Shown: positions 1 to 5,799 of the stretch, one piece after another
How the letters are laid out: each line of letters starts with the position of its first letter
Numbering within the stretch: the stretch's first letter is position 1
Notes under the pieces: generated by a model
Databases searched by the model: none
Seen by the model: the letters and a program-made list of their open reading frames with translations, nothing else
Told to the model about the DNA's origin: nothing
Origin: Burkholderiales bacterium
Lineage (GTDB): Bacteria > Pseudomonadota > Gammaproteobacteria > Burkholderiales > Usitatibacteraceae
Length of the DNA: 5,799 nt
Direction: 5' to 3'
Assembly (NCBI GenBank): GCA_025350945.1
Contig: JANXWW010000296.1
Coordinates: 1-5,799, forward strand
Position numbers and translations under genes: made by a program

Positions 1-691
1 TGTGCGGCGCGGCGAGCGTGGGCCATGCAGCGATTTGCGGCACCTGCCAAATGGCCACCGGCAGCGCAACAATAGCCACACCGATCGCACCGGCCAGCGA
101 TTTGGCTTCGGGTGATGCGGTCACAGTGCGCTTCACCAGCACATTGGATAACGCAAATGCAACGCCTGCCGTGAGGCCGAGCCATTCGTGCGCGTTGCGC
201 GGCGCAGGCAGGCCGAGCTCGGGACGCCAGAGCATGACAAACGCACCGGTCATCGCCACCGCAACCGTCGCGTAACCGGCAGCGGTTAATTTCTCTTTTA
301 ACATCCAGTGCGCGAGCGGCACTGTCCACAGCGGTGCCAAATAAAATAACAGGACAATGCGAATAACGTCCGCCTCCATTACCGCGACCAGATAAGAAAC
401 ATTGGTGACGCCTGCGGCGAGCCCAATCGCGATCAGCCATTTCAGATTCGGCAAAAATTCGCGCCACACTTTTCGCAACACTATCGCGCCAACCACGACG
501 GTCACCGCGTAACAAAGAAAAGTAGCGACCGGTGCCGCGAGTCCGCTGGTTTGCATGACCCGAAACGGATACCAGAGAATGCCCCATGCGGTGGCACCCA
601 GCAGCAGCCCTAGAATCGGCGTAAGAGCAGTACGACGAGCGGTACGGCGAGCGGTACGGCGCAAATTGTGATGACTTGAAGCAGGAACCAA
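1..691 (-). CDS. DMT-superfamily (EamA domain) transporter, 3' end cut by window edge
   Basis: An inner-membrane permease of the drug/metabolite transporter superfamily; the substrate cannot be told from sequence. The frame is open without a stop from 691 to base 1 (about 230 residues; the family is usually near 290-300), so the C-terminus lies outside the window. About seven hydrophobic segments are visible, starting with PILGLLLGATAWGILWYPF (residues 25-43). The stretch IRIVLLFYLAPLWTVPLA and the following KEKLT are typical of the first EamA repeat, and a second repeat begins near HEWLGLTAGVAFALSN. No ATG exists in frame before residue 46, inside the first loop. I chose TTG at 691 because AAGG lies 8 nt upstream. 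An in-frame TGA at 730-728 bounds the frame. A TTG at 664 is the alternative. Residues 11-22 are a triplicated RRTA. The gene is divergent from the methyltransferase gene. Family certain, start uncertain. Confidence 0.88.
   Translation of the reverse strand, partial: MVPASSHHNLRRTARRTARRTALTPILGLLLGATAWGILWYPFRVMQTSGLAAPVATFLCYAVTVVVGAIVLRKVWREFLPNLKWLIAIGLAAGVTNVSYLVAVMEADVIRIVLLFYLAPLWTVPLAHWMLKEKLTAAGYATVAVAMTGAFVMLWRPELGLPAPRNAHEWLGLTAGVAFALSNVLVKRTVTASPEAKSLAGAIGVAIVALPVAIWQVPQIAAWPTLAAPH
626..661. repeat. 12-bp tandem repeat, three copies, inside transporter N-terminus
   Basis: Three head-to-tail 12-bp units read agcagtacgacg (626-637), agcggtacggcg (638-649) and agcggtacggcg (650-661) on the plus strand. 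The last two are identical and the first differs at two positions. On the minus strand each unit encodes Arg-Arg-Thr-Ala, giving residues 11-22 of the transporter if it starts at 691. The unit length is a multiple of three, so copy-number change would alter protein length but not frame. It sits just before the first membrane segment, on what should be the cytoplasmic side by the positive-inside rule. Confidence 0.9.
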
Positions 692-699
692 GGCAGCAA

Positions 700-703
700 C
701 CTT
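700..703 (-). promoter_or_regulatory. Putative ribosome binding site of the transporter (start-deciding)
   Basis: The minus strand reads AAGG at 703-700, followed by 8 nt and then TTG at 691-689. This is the only purine-rich site near an in-frame start codon and is why the TTG at 691 was preferred. The match is only four bases, so it is modest support. It overlaps the plus-strand TATAAT box. Confidence 0.4.
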
Positions 704-708
704 ATAAT
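703..708 (+). promoter_or_regulatory. Putative -10 box for the methyltransferase gene/operon
   Basis: A perfect TATAAT lies in the divergent intergenic region 43 bp before the GTG start at 751, which would place the transcript start near 715 and give a leader of about 36 nt. There is no good -35 hexamer at 16-18 bp: the nearest candidate, TTGAAG at 676-681, leaves a 21-bp spacer, and no TGn extension precedes the box. An AT-rich hexamer can occur by chance, so the call rests on its match and location. Confidence 0.4.
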
Positions 709-750
709 GTTTAATTTCGTGTAGCCATCAATGGCAAACGTATTCTACAA

Positions 751-1710
751 GTGATCTTGACCAGCCAACAACTTACATTTACGGGCGAACGTTTCCTGCC
801 AAACGAGGCGGGTGAAATGTGGGCGGAGCATTGGCATCGCTATCATGCGATTCAACACTTGGTTGTGGGCAAACGCGTGATTGACGTGGCGTGCGGTGAA
901 GGTTACGGCAGTGCGTTGCTGTCACGATCAGCGTCATCCGTGACCGGCGTCGATATATCAAGCGAGGCGATCACGCATGCGACAGCCGCCTATTCAGCGC
1001 AAAAGAATTTAAAATTTTTTGCAGCAAGCTGCACCCAGCTTCCCTTCGACGATCATTCGTTTGATGTGGTGGTGTCGTTTGAAACCATAGAGCATATTAC
1101 TGAGCACGATGCGTTTCTGGATGAAATAAAACGGGTATTGACCGCGGATGGCCTGCTGATTATTTCTTCGCCGAACAAGGCGGAATATTCCGACGCACGC
1201 AATTTTCAAAATACATTTCATGTGCGTGAGCTGTATCGCGATGAATTAGCGGCGCTGATCGCGAAACGATTCACGCATGCGCAATGGCTGTCGCAGCGCA
1301 ATGGCTTTTATTCGTTGATTGCACCAATTTCAAACTCAAGCACTGACGCGGCTTTTGAGGCATTATTGCCTGATAACGCCCATGTAATAACGGTCTCCAA
1401 AGCAGCACCTCAGCATATCACCGCACCGTTGCCTGCACTGTATTTTTTGGTGATGGCGAGCGCGAATGCGGCAACAATTGAGCATGCAACCATATGTACT
1501 TCTGCGTTTAGTGATGCCGAAGAATTCGCGATGAATGATTACAAAAAAATCTATCGTGATCTGGTGTCGCTGTCGCAAAAACATCAGACACTTCATGATG
1601 AAATGGCCGCGCTGCAACGCGAAAATGCGCGGCTTCGCGAACAGCCCCCCGCACCGCGAATTGATAACGACTCATGGCTCACAAAATTCATCAAACGCCT
1701 CACCACATAA
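751..1710 (+). CDS. Class I SAM-dependent methyltransferase with C-terminal coiled coil
   Basis: A Rossmann-fold methyltransferase of the Methyltransf_11/25 type; the acceptor is unknown. The N-terminal TGERFLP (11-17) is a signature often seen in methyltransferases of polysaccharide and cell-surface gene clusters. Motif I is VIDVACGEGYG (43-53), the ribose-binding acidic loop is GVDIS with D68, motif II lies in LPFDDHSFDVVVSF (97-110) followed by ETIEHI, and motif III is LLIISSPNK (135-143). Residues about 262-298 form a charged heptad-like helix (LVSLSQKHQTLHDEMAALQR and onward) that predicts a coiled coil, then a Pro-rich break and a short basic amphipathic tail (WLTKFIKRLTT). The GTG at 751 keeps the whole TGERFLP block; TTG at 757 is the alternative, and no strong ribosome binding site is seen for either. 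It is first in a co-directional row, 28 nt before dapD, and is the outlier in function. Methyltransferase fold certain, target unknown. Confidence 0.9.
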   Translation: MILTSQQLTFTGERFLPNEAGEMWAEHWHRYHAIQHLVVGKRVIDVACGEGYGSALLSRSASSVTGVDISSEAITHATAAYSAQKNLKFFAASCTQLPFDDHSFDVVVSFETIEHITEHDAFLDEIKRVLTADGLLIISSPNKAEYSDARNFQNTFHVRELYRDELAALIAKRFTHAQWLSQRNGFYSLIAPISNSSTDAAFEALLPDNAHVITVSKAAPQHITAPLPALYFLVMASANAATIEHATICTSAFSDAEEFAMNDYKKIYRDLVSLSQKHQTLHDEMAALQRENARLREQPPAPRIDNDSWLTKFIKRLTT

Positions 1711-1738
1711 TCATCCTCACTTACTTTCAAAAGAAAAT

Positions 1739-2590
1739 ATGAACCTTCAACAATTGCAAACCACCATCGAATCTCACTGGGAAAACCGCGCCAATCTCAA
1801 TCCGCTGTCGCACAAAACAGATGCCAGCGTTGACGCTGTGCAACACGCGATCGCAAAACTGGATTCGGGCGAGCTGCGCGTCGCCGAAAAAATAAACGGT
1901 GAATGGATAACGCATCAATGGCTGAAAAAAGCGGTGTTGTTGTCGTTTCGGCTCAACGATAATGCTGTTATGAATGCCGAAAATGCGAATGCAACTTCCG
2001 CTGGCTTTCCGCGTTTTTTCGATAAAGTGCCGACCAAGTTTTCAAACTTCACCGACGCAGATTTCAAAGCTGGCGGCTATCGCGTGGTGCCGCCCGCGGT
2101 CGCGCGGCGTGGTGCGTTCATCGCGAAAAATGTGGTGCTCATGCCGTCGTATGTGAACATCGGCGCATACGTGGATGAAGGCACCATGGTCGACACCTGG
2201 GCGACGGTGGGCTCGTGCGCGCAGATCGGCAAGAACGTGCATTTGAGTGGCGGTGTAGGCATTGGCGGCGTGCTGGAGCCGTTGCAGGCGAACCCGACGA
2301 TCATCGAAGATAATTGTTTTGTTGGTGCACGATCCGAAGTGGTCGAAGGCGTGATCGTTGGCGAAGGCTCGGTGATTTCGATGGGCGTATTTATCGGCCA
2401 ATCGACAAAAATATACAACCGCGCCACTGATGAAGTAAGCTATGGAAAAGTCCCACCGTATTCAGTAGTGGTGTCGGGCAGCCTGCCCTCGCCGGACGGA
2501 AAATACGGTTTGTATTGTGCAGTGATCGTGAAACAAGTTGATGCGCAAACGCGCTCCAAAACCAGTATTAACGATTTGCTGCGCGCATAA
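1739..2590 (+). CDS. dapD: 2,3,4,5-tetrahydropyridine-2,6-dicarboxylate N-succinyltransferase
   Basis: A cytoplasmic enzyme that transfers succinyl from succinyl-CoA to tetrahydrodipicolinate in the succinylase branch of the diaminopimelate/lysine pathway, supplying peptidoglycan and lysine. The 283-residue product fits the family (274 in E. coli). The N-terminal helical domain starts MNLQQLQTTIESHW and includes FPRFFDKVPTKF (90-101). A left-handed beta-helix of hexapeptide repeats runs from about 120 to 245, with VDEGTMVDTWATVGSCAQIG, the glycine-rich HLSGGVGIGGVLEPLQA (168-184) and CFVGARSEVVEG. D152 and E200 fall at the same spacing as the active-site D141 and E189 described for the mycobacterial-cattle-pathogen-named M. 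bovis-type enzyme. The frame extends upstream to 1535, but that part is a shadow of the methyltransferase gene; homology begins at the ATG at 1739. The site before it (AAAGAAAAT) is weak. No dapC or dapE is adjacent. Confidence 0.97.
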   Translation: MNLQQLQTTIESHWENRANLNPLSHKTDASVDAVQHAIAKLDSGELRVAEKINGEWITHQWLKKAVLLSFRLNDNAVMNAENANATSAGFPRFFDKVPTKFSNFTDADFKAGGYRVVPPAVARRGAFIAKNVVLMPSYVNIGAYVDEGTMVDTWATVGSCAQIGKNVHLSGGVGIGGVLEPLQANPTIIEDNCFVGARSEVVEGVIVGEGSVISMGVFIGQSTKIYNRATDEVSYGKVPPYSVVVSGSLPSPDGKYGLYCAVIVKQVDAQTRSKTSINDLLRA

Positions 2591-2614
2591 TTTTAAACTT
2601 AAAAAAATCAATTC

Positions 2615-2619
2615 AGGAG
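2615..2619 (+). promoter_or_regulatory. Strong ribosome binding site for the PilU-like gene
   Basis: AGGAG sits 7 nt before the ATG at 2627, in an AT-rich 36-nt spacer. It is the best ribosome binding site in the window and fixes the start of the long N-terminal extension as translated. By contrast the two genes downstream have none. Confidence 0.85.
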
Positions 2620-2626
2620 AGCGGAT

Positions 2627-3886
2627 ATGGCAACCGATTCGAATTTACAGGCCGCAGAAAAAACCCACGTGAATATTCCCGCGGCCACCCCTGCCGCTGT
2701 TTCTCCTTTGGGGCTGAGCGGTGGGCCCAGTTTTGATGCGCCTGAAAAACTGATGCATCGTTTATTCCGCTTGATGGCGGAAAAGTCCGCCTCCGACGTT
2801 TTTATTTCCGCGGGCACTATGTTGCACATCAAGATTGATGGCGTTGCCACGCCGATCAATGCGCAGATCATGACGCCGCCCGCGATCCGCACACTGGTTT
2901 ACGACATTCTCACGCCTGAACAAATTAAAGCCTTTGAAACCGAAAAAGAGCTTAACTGCTCAATCGCCATGCAGGGAATCGGCAGCTTCCGGATCAACGT
3001 ATTTTGGCAGCGCGGTTCCATCGCCAGTGTGGTGCGTTTTATTCGTCTGGAGATTCCGACGATGCAGGAATTACAACTGCCAAATGTGCTCTCGCAAGTC
3101 ATCATGGAAAAGCGCGGCCTGGTGCTGGTAGTAGGCGCGACCGGTTCGGGCAAATCAACCTCCCTCGCCTCGATGATTGATTATCGCAATCAAAAAACGG
3201 CGGGGCATATTTTGACGTTTGAAGATCCGATTGAATATCTTTTCAAAAGCAAAAAATCGATCATCAATCAACGCGAAGTCGGTGTCGATACTGTGAGCTT
3301 TCAGGTCGCGCTGAAGAATGCGATGCGGCAGGCACCGGATTGTATTTTGGTCGGTGAAATTCGCGATGTGGAAACAATGAAAATGGCGATGGCGTATGCG
3401 CTGTCGGGCCACTTGTGTTTGGCGACATTGCACGCAAACAATAGCTATCACGCGCTCAATCGCATTATCAATTTCTTCCCGCTGGATCAGCGCGACGTAC
3501 TGCTCGGTGATCTGGGCGTTTCGTTGAAGTGCATTATTTCGCAGCGTCTGGTGAAGAACCTCGAAGGTGCGCGCACGCCTGCGGTTGAGGTGCTGATGAA
3601 TACGCAAAATATTGCTGATCTCATCACCGAAGGCCGCGTGCGCGAGATTAAAGAAGCGATGGAGCAATCGCTCACGCCGGGTTCACAAACATTTGAGCAA
3701 GATCTTTTCCGCCTAATTAAAGCGCGCAAAATCTCGATTGACGAAGCCATGCTCAACGCCGATTCTGCTACTAATTTATCGCTGCTGGTCGGCAACGCCG
3801 GCATGATGGAAAGCCACAAAACATCGGCCCCGCCCGGCAAACCAGGACAAGGCGGGCCGAATTTTAGCGAATTCAAAATCGGGTGA
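2627..3886 (+). CDS. pilU: PilT/PilU-family type IV pilus retraction ATPase, PilU-like
   Basis: A cytoplasmic hexameric secretion-type ATPase at the base of the type IV pilus, assisting PilT in pilus retraction and twitching. The conserved region starts near residue 41 (KLMHRLFRLMAEKSASDVFI). The Walker A is GATGSGKST (170-178), the Asp box FEDPIE (198-203), the Walker B LVGEIRD (241-247) and the His box SGHLCLATLHANN (260-272). The C-terminal QTFEQDLFRL (354-363) and EAMLNADSATNLSL (373-386) match PilU better than PilT, and the PilT AIRNLIRE motif is absent. The Walker B reads GEIRD as in PilT rather than the RS/RT form I recall for PilU. At 419 residues it is longer than PilU (about 380), through a 40-residue Ala/Pro-rich N-terminal extension and a 30-residue Gly/Pro-rich tail ending FSEFKIG. 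pilT is not adjacent. Its TGA stop overlaps the next start. Confidence 0.9.
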   Translation: MATDSNLQAAEKTHVNIPAATPAAVSPLGLSGGPSFDAPEKLMHRLFRLMAEKSASDVFISAGTMLHIKIDGVATPINAQIMTPPAIRTLVYDILTPEQIKAFETEKELNCSIAMQGIGSFRINVFWQRGSIASVVRFIRLEIPTMQELQLPNVLSQVIMEKRGLVLVVGATGSGKSTSLASMIDYRNQKTAGHILTFEDPIEYLFKSKKSIINQREVGVDTVSFQVALKNAMRQAPDCILVGEIRDVETMKMAMAYALSGHLCLATLHANNSYHALNRIINFFPLDQRDVLLGDLGVSLKCIISQRLVKNLEGARTPAVEVLMNTQNIADLITEGRVREIKEAMEQSLTPGSQTFEQDLFRLIKARKISIDEAMLNADSATNLSLLVGNAGMMESHKTSAPPGKPGQGGPNFSEFKIG

Positions 3887-4347
3887 TAGCGCACTTGTTG
3901 ACGAATCTGAATGTGAGATTTATCGAGCAGCGTGATCGTGAACAGTGGCAACCAATGTGGGACGGCTACAACCGTTTTTACGGCCGCCCCGCATTTTCTG
4001 CCGAGATTACGGAAATCACGTGGTCACGATTTTTTGATCCTGCCGAGCCGGTGCATGCATTGGTGGCCGAGCAAAATGGGCGACTATTGGGCATGACGCA
4101 CTATCTTTTCCATCGCAGCACCACGCTTGTCAATCATAGCTGCTACCTGCAAGATTTATTCACGATAGAAACCGCACGGGGCAAAGGTGTGGCGCGCGCG
4201 TTGATCGAAGCCGTACGCGAGCAAGCCTACATCGCAAAATCCGAACGCGTGCATTGGCAAACGCATGAGACAAATGTGACAGCGATGAAGCTGTATGACA
4301 AGATTGCCGAGCGAAGCGGATTTTTAGTTTATCGGTTGCCGATATGA
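3883..4347 (+). CDS. GNAT-family N-acetyltransferase
   Basis: A small acetyl-CoA-dependent transferase of the GNAT fold; the substrate is not predictable and may be a small amine, an amino acid or a protein. The 154 residues cover a complete domain. QWQPMWDGYNRFYG (21-34) and DPAEPVHALVAEQNGRLLG (52-70) form the N-terminal half. LQDLFTIETARGKGVARALI (89-108) contains the acetyl-CoA pyrophosphate-binding motif A (R/Q-x-x-G-x-G/A). HWQTHETNVTAMKLYDKIAERSGF (124-147) is the usual C-terminal block. The GTG start at 3883 overlaps the upstream TGA stop in GTGA, with no visible ribosome binding site, which points to translational coupling with the PilU-like gene. TTG at 3895/3898 and GTG at 3913 are other possible starts; the first clear family residues follow VRF at 11-13, so the first ten residues are uncertain. 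Confidence 0.9.
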   Translation: MIAHLLTNLNVRFIEQRDREQWQPMWDGYNRFYGRPAFSAEITEITWSRFFDPAEPVHALVAEQNGRLLGMTHYLFHRSTTLVNHSCYLQDLFTIETARGKGVARALIEAVREQAYIAKSERVHWQTHETNVTAMKLYDKIAERSGFLVYRLPI

Positions 4348-5714
4348 GCCCGCATGAAAATCCCAAATCTGCGCCGCGCGGCAATCGCAAGCTCCAGCGG
4401 GTACTGGGCACGGCATTGTCCATTGTTGCGGTAGTCGCACTGGTGCGGACATTTTCCGAGGTACGCTCGCAAGGCGCAGACGTGCAACCTGGTAATCTGG
4501 CCGTGCAGCGCGAACGCTCGAAAATCAGCGATCATGCTGCAACCAAAATCATTGATCCCGCCGCCGCGAGTGCTAATCCCGCCCCAAGCTCGCAGAGCGT
4601 ATTGTCAGAGAAAATGAGGGAGACGAAACCCCTCGCATCTCCCGTGATCGTGAAGGAAGAAACTCCCGAGGTTTGTGGCTTCTCTCAAAGCGAAGTCGAG
4701 GCGTATCTTAACTTGGGTAATGCTGACGTTTTGGATCCGTCCAAGAAGTCAGCGCTTGTATTGGCAGACATTGCCCGCGACATGATTCAAAGCAAAAAAA
4801 TATCCGAACAGACCGTTGGACTCTATGTCGCGGTGCACCTCGCAGGGTGGAAGGCCATGGAAGCTGAGCAGCTCAACAACCTCAATTGCGAGCCTTCTGC
4901 AGAGTGCTCATCAAAACCTTTCTTCGCCATGCAAGAAGCGCGCGCCGCAAGCATTGAGCCACTGATTAATCTGGCGGCGAGCAGCAATGATCCGGGCGTA
5001 TACGCCGCCGCCTTGTACGCATGCATGGGAGCGAAGAACGGCGGTTGCGAGAACCTTTCGTACGCGCAATGGGCTGACATGGAACCCGATAATGCAGCGG
5101 CGTGGTTATCGGCCGCAAGTGAAGCCGAATCCCGAAAAGATACATCGGCACGAGCAGTCGCGTTACAGCGCGCCGCTGAGGCAACGCGGTACGATCTCCA
5201 TGTCCCGCGACTGGCTGGCATTGTTGAAACCGAATCGGCACAGGCGCAAGACCCGCTGTCCCTTTCACCAATGTATGCACTATTGTTTTCGGCAAACGCG
5301 ATGGCTGGCATCCCGCAGTTCAGTGGCATGCTCAAACATTGTAGTCGCGAAGAAGTGCAGGATGATGCCCGTCGCACCCTCTGTGATGCGCTTGCAGAAA
5401 AAATGGCGAAAAGCGACGAATCGCTCATTGCCGCATCGATAGCGAGAGCGATCGGCGAGCGGGTTGGCTGGAGTGCTGAGCGTTTGCAGTCATTAAAAGA
5501 TGAATACACGGTGGGAACCGGGCAGCTATTTGAAGGTATCACTGATAAGAACATGCTGAGTTGCGACACGTTGAAAAAAAGTAACCAACATGCACTCCGC
5601 GTCCTTCAGATTGGCGATCGTGCCGCGGCGCGCGAAGCAGTCGAGAAACGCGGCAAATCTATGGCGGAGATGGCACAGTTATATCGAAATTCAACACCGG
5701 GGAATGCCAAGTAG
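4344..5714 (+). CDS. Unknown single-pass membrane protein with large helix-rich, TPR-like domain
   Basis: Not recognised as a named family. The 456-residue product starts with a basic cytoplasmic tail (R12, R15, K16, R19), then one hydrophobic segment (about 20-35), predicting an N-in, C-out inner-membrane anchor rather than a cleaved signal. Residues about 40-110 are Ser/Ala/Pro-rich and probably disordered. From CGFSQSEVEAYL (111) to the C-terminus it is helix-rich; EPDNAAAWLSAASEA (247-261) followed by the paired helix around 268-283 resembles a tetratricopeptide or Sel1-like repeat pair. There are eight cysteines, C111, 182, 188, 227, 235, 333, 347 and 407, all in the predicted periplasmic part, so disulfides are plausible. 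ATG at 4344 overlaps the GNAT stop (ATGA) without a clear ribosome binding site, implying coupled translation. A role as a scaffold or assembly factor for an envelope machine is only a guess. Confidence 0.85.
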   Translation: MSPHENPKSAPRGNRKLQRVLGTALSIVAVVALVRTFSEVRSQGADVQPGNLAVQRERSKISDHAATKIIDPAAASANPAPSSQSVLSEKMRETKPLASPVIVKEETPEVCGFSQSEVEAYLNLGNADVLDPSKKSALVLADIARDMIQSKKISEQTVGLYVAVHLAGWKAMEAEQLNNLNCEPSAECSSKPFFAMQEARAASIEPLINLAASSNDPGVYAAALYACMGAKNGGCENLSYAQWADMEPDNAAAWLSAASEAESRKDTSARAVALQRAAEATRYDLHVPRLAGIVETESAQAQDPLSLSPMYALLFSANAMAGIPQFSGMLKHCSREEVQDDARRTLCDALAEKMAKSDESLIAASIARAIGERVGWSAERLQSLKDEYTVGTGQLFEGITDKNMLSCDTLKKSNQHALRVLQIGDRAAAREAVEKRGKSMAEMAQLYRNSTPGNAK

Positions 5715-5770
5715 TTTTTTCTGCTTCATTTCAAAAAGGGTCAATTGGCAGTCGATAGCAGCGCGGTAGT

Positions 5771-5794
5771 TTGGGCTGGCTGCATCAAGCCCAA
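5771..5794. repeat. Inverted repeat TTGGGCT...AGCCCAA
   Basis: TTGGGCT (5771-5777) and AGCCCAA (5788-5794) form a perfect 7-bp stem around a 10-nt loop, 56 nt after the last stop codon. No T-run follows within the window, so it is not a proven terminator. From memory, TTGGGCT/AGCCCAA palindromes recur as short dispersed intergenic repeats in many proteobacteria; that reading is inference. The rest of 5715-5799 shows no supported gene. Confidence 0.45.
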
Positions 5795-5799
5795 CATCG

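Larger units (their letters stand above)
751..5714 (+). other. Putative five-gene transcription unit
   Basis: Five co-directional genes are separated by 28 nt, 36 nt and two four-base overlaps, with no intrinsic terminator in either spacer. The last three genes are the best supported as one unit. Whether the first two share the transcript, or a second start precedes the PilU-like gene, cannot be settled: the 2591-2626 spacer is AT-rich, with only a weak hexamer pair (TTGCTG at 2576, TTAAAA at 2599). Confidence 0.5.

Noticed and set aside
18..275. Plus-strand open frame of 85 codons
   Set aside because: Antisense to the transporter gene, whose minus-strand translation gives clear membrane segments and EamA motifs.
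1535..1738. N-terminal extension of the dapD frame, 68 residues upstream of the chosen ATG
   Set aside because: It lies almost wholly inside the methyltransferase gene in another frame, is rich in Arg/Cys/His typical of shadow translation, and DapD homology starts at the ATG at 1739.
2576..2604. Internal promoter TTGCTG / TTAAAA with a 17-bp spacer before the PilU-like gene
   Set aside because: Spacing is right but both hexamers are poor matches, and the region is AT-rich enough for this to arise by chance.
3155..3667. Minus-strand open frame (170 codons) opposite the PilU-like gene
   Set aside because: It covers the Walker A, Asp, Walker B and His box coding sequence of the ATPase and has no motif of its own.
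4823..5569. Long minus-strand open frame (248 codons) opposite the last gene
   Set aside because: Ser/Ala/Arg/Cys-rich translation with no recognisable domain; it is the antisense shadow of the membrane protein gene, which has a sensible signal anchor and coupled start.
5715..5720. Run of six T directly after the last stop codon, as an intrinsic terminator
   Set aside because: No GC-rich hairpin precedes it.
5691..5799. Minus-strand open frame entering from the right edge and ending at 5691
   Set aside because: Only 35 codons are visible, it overlaps the 3' end of the last gene by 24 nt, runs through the inverted repeat, and shows no recognisable sequence.

Overview
The window looks like a chromosomal stretch of a proteobacterium, most likely beta- or gammaproteobacterial. 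The evidence is a succinylase-branch lysine biosynthesis enzyme (DapD) of the E. coli type, a PilU-type type IV pilus ATPase, moderate GC content, and tightly packed genes with four-base start/stop overlaps. I cannot name the genus. There are no RNA genes, mobile elements or CRISPR arrays that I can see.

Layout. Bases 1-691 hold a minus-strand, left-truncated DMT/EamA-family membrane transporter. Its N-terminus carries three in-frame copies of a 12-bp tandem repeat. A short divergent intergenic region follows (about 692-750), with a perfect TATAAT box on the plus strand. From 751 to 5714 five genes run on the plus strand in close order: a SAM-dependent methyltransferase with a C-terminal coiled coil; dapD (28-nt gap); a PilU-like retraction ATPase (36-nt gap, strong ribosome binding site); a GNAT acetyltransferase (four-base GTGA overlap); and an unrecognised single-pass membrane protein with a large, cysteine-containing, helix-rich domain (four-base ATGA overlap). 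Bases 5715-5799 hold no convincing gene, only an inverted repeat at the right edge.

How the genes work together. Spacing suggests one transcription unit, or one plus an internal start. The functions do not form one obvious pathway: lysine/peptidoglycan precursor synthesis (DapD), pilus retraction (PilU-like), and three genes of unknown target. pilU normally sits beside pilT, and no pilT is visible here. The tightest unit is pilU-like / GNAT / membrane protein, where stop and start codons overlap and no clear ribosome binding site precedes the second and third genes, so translational coupling is likely. No previously undescribed defence or mobile system stands out. The parts most worth a second look are the unknown membrane protein and its coupling to the PilU-like ATPase.
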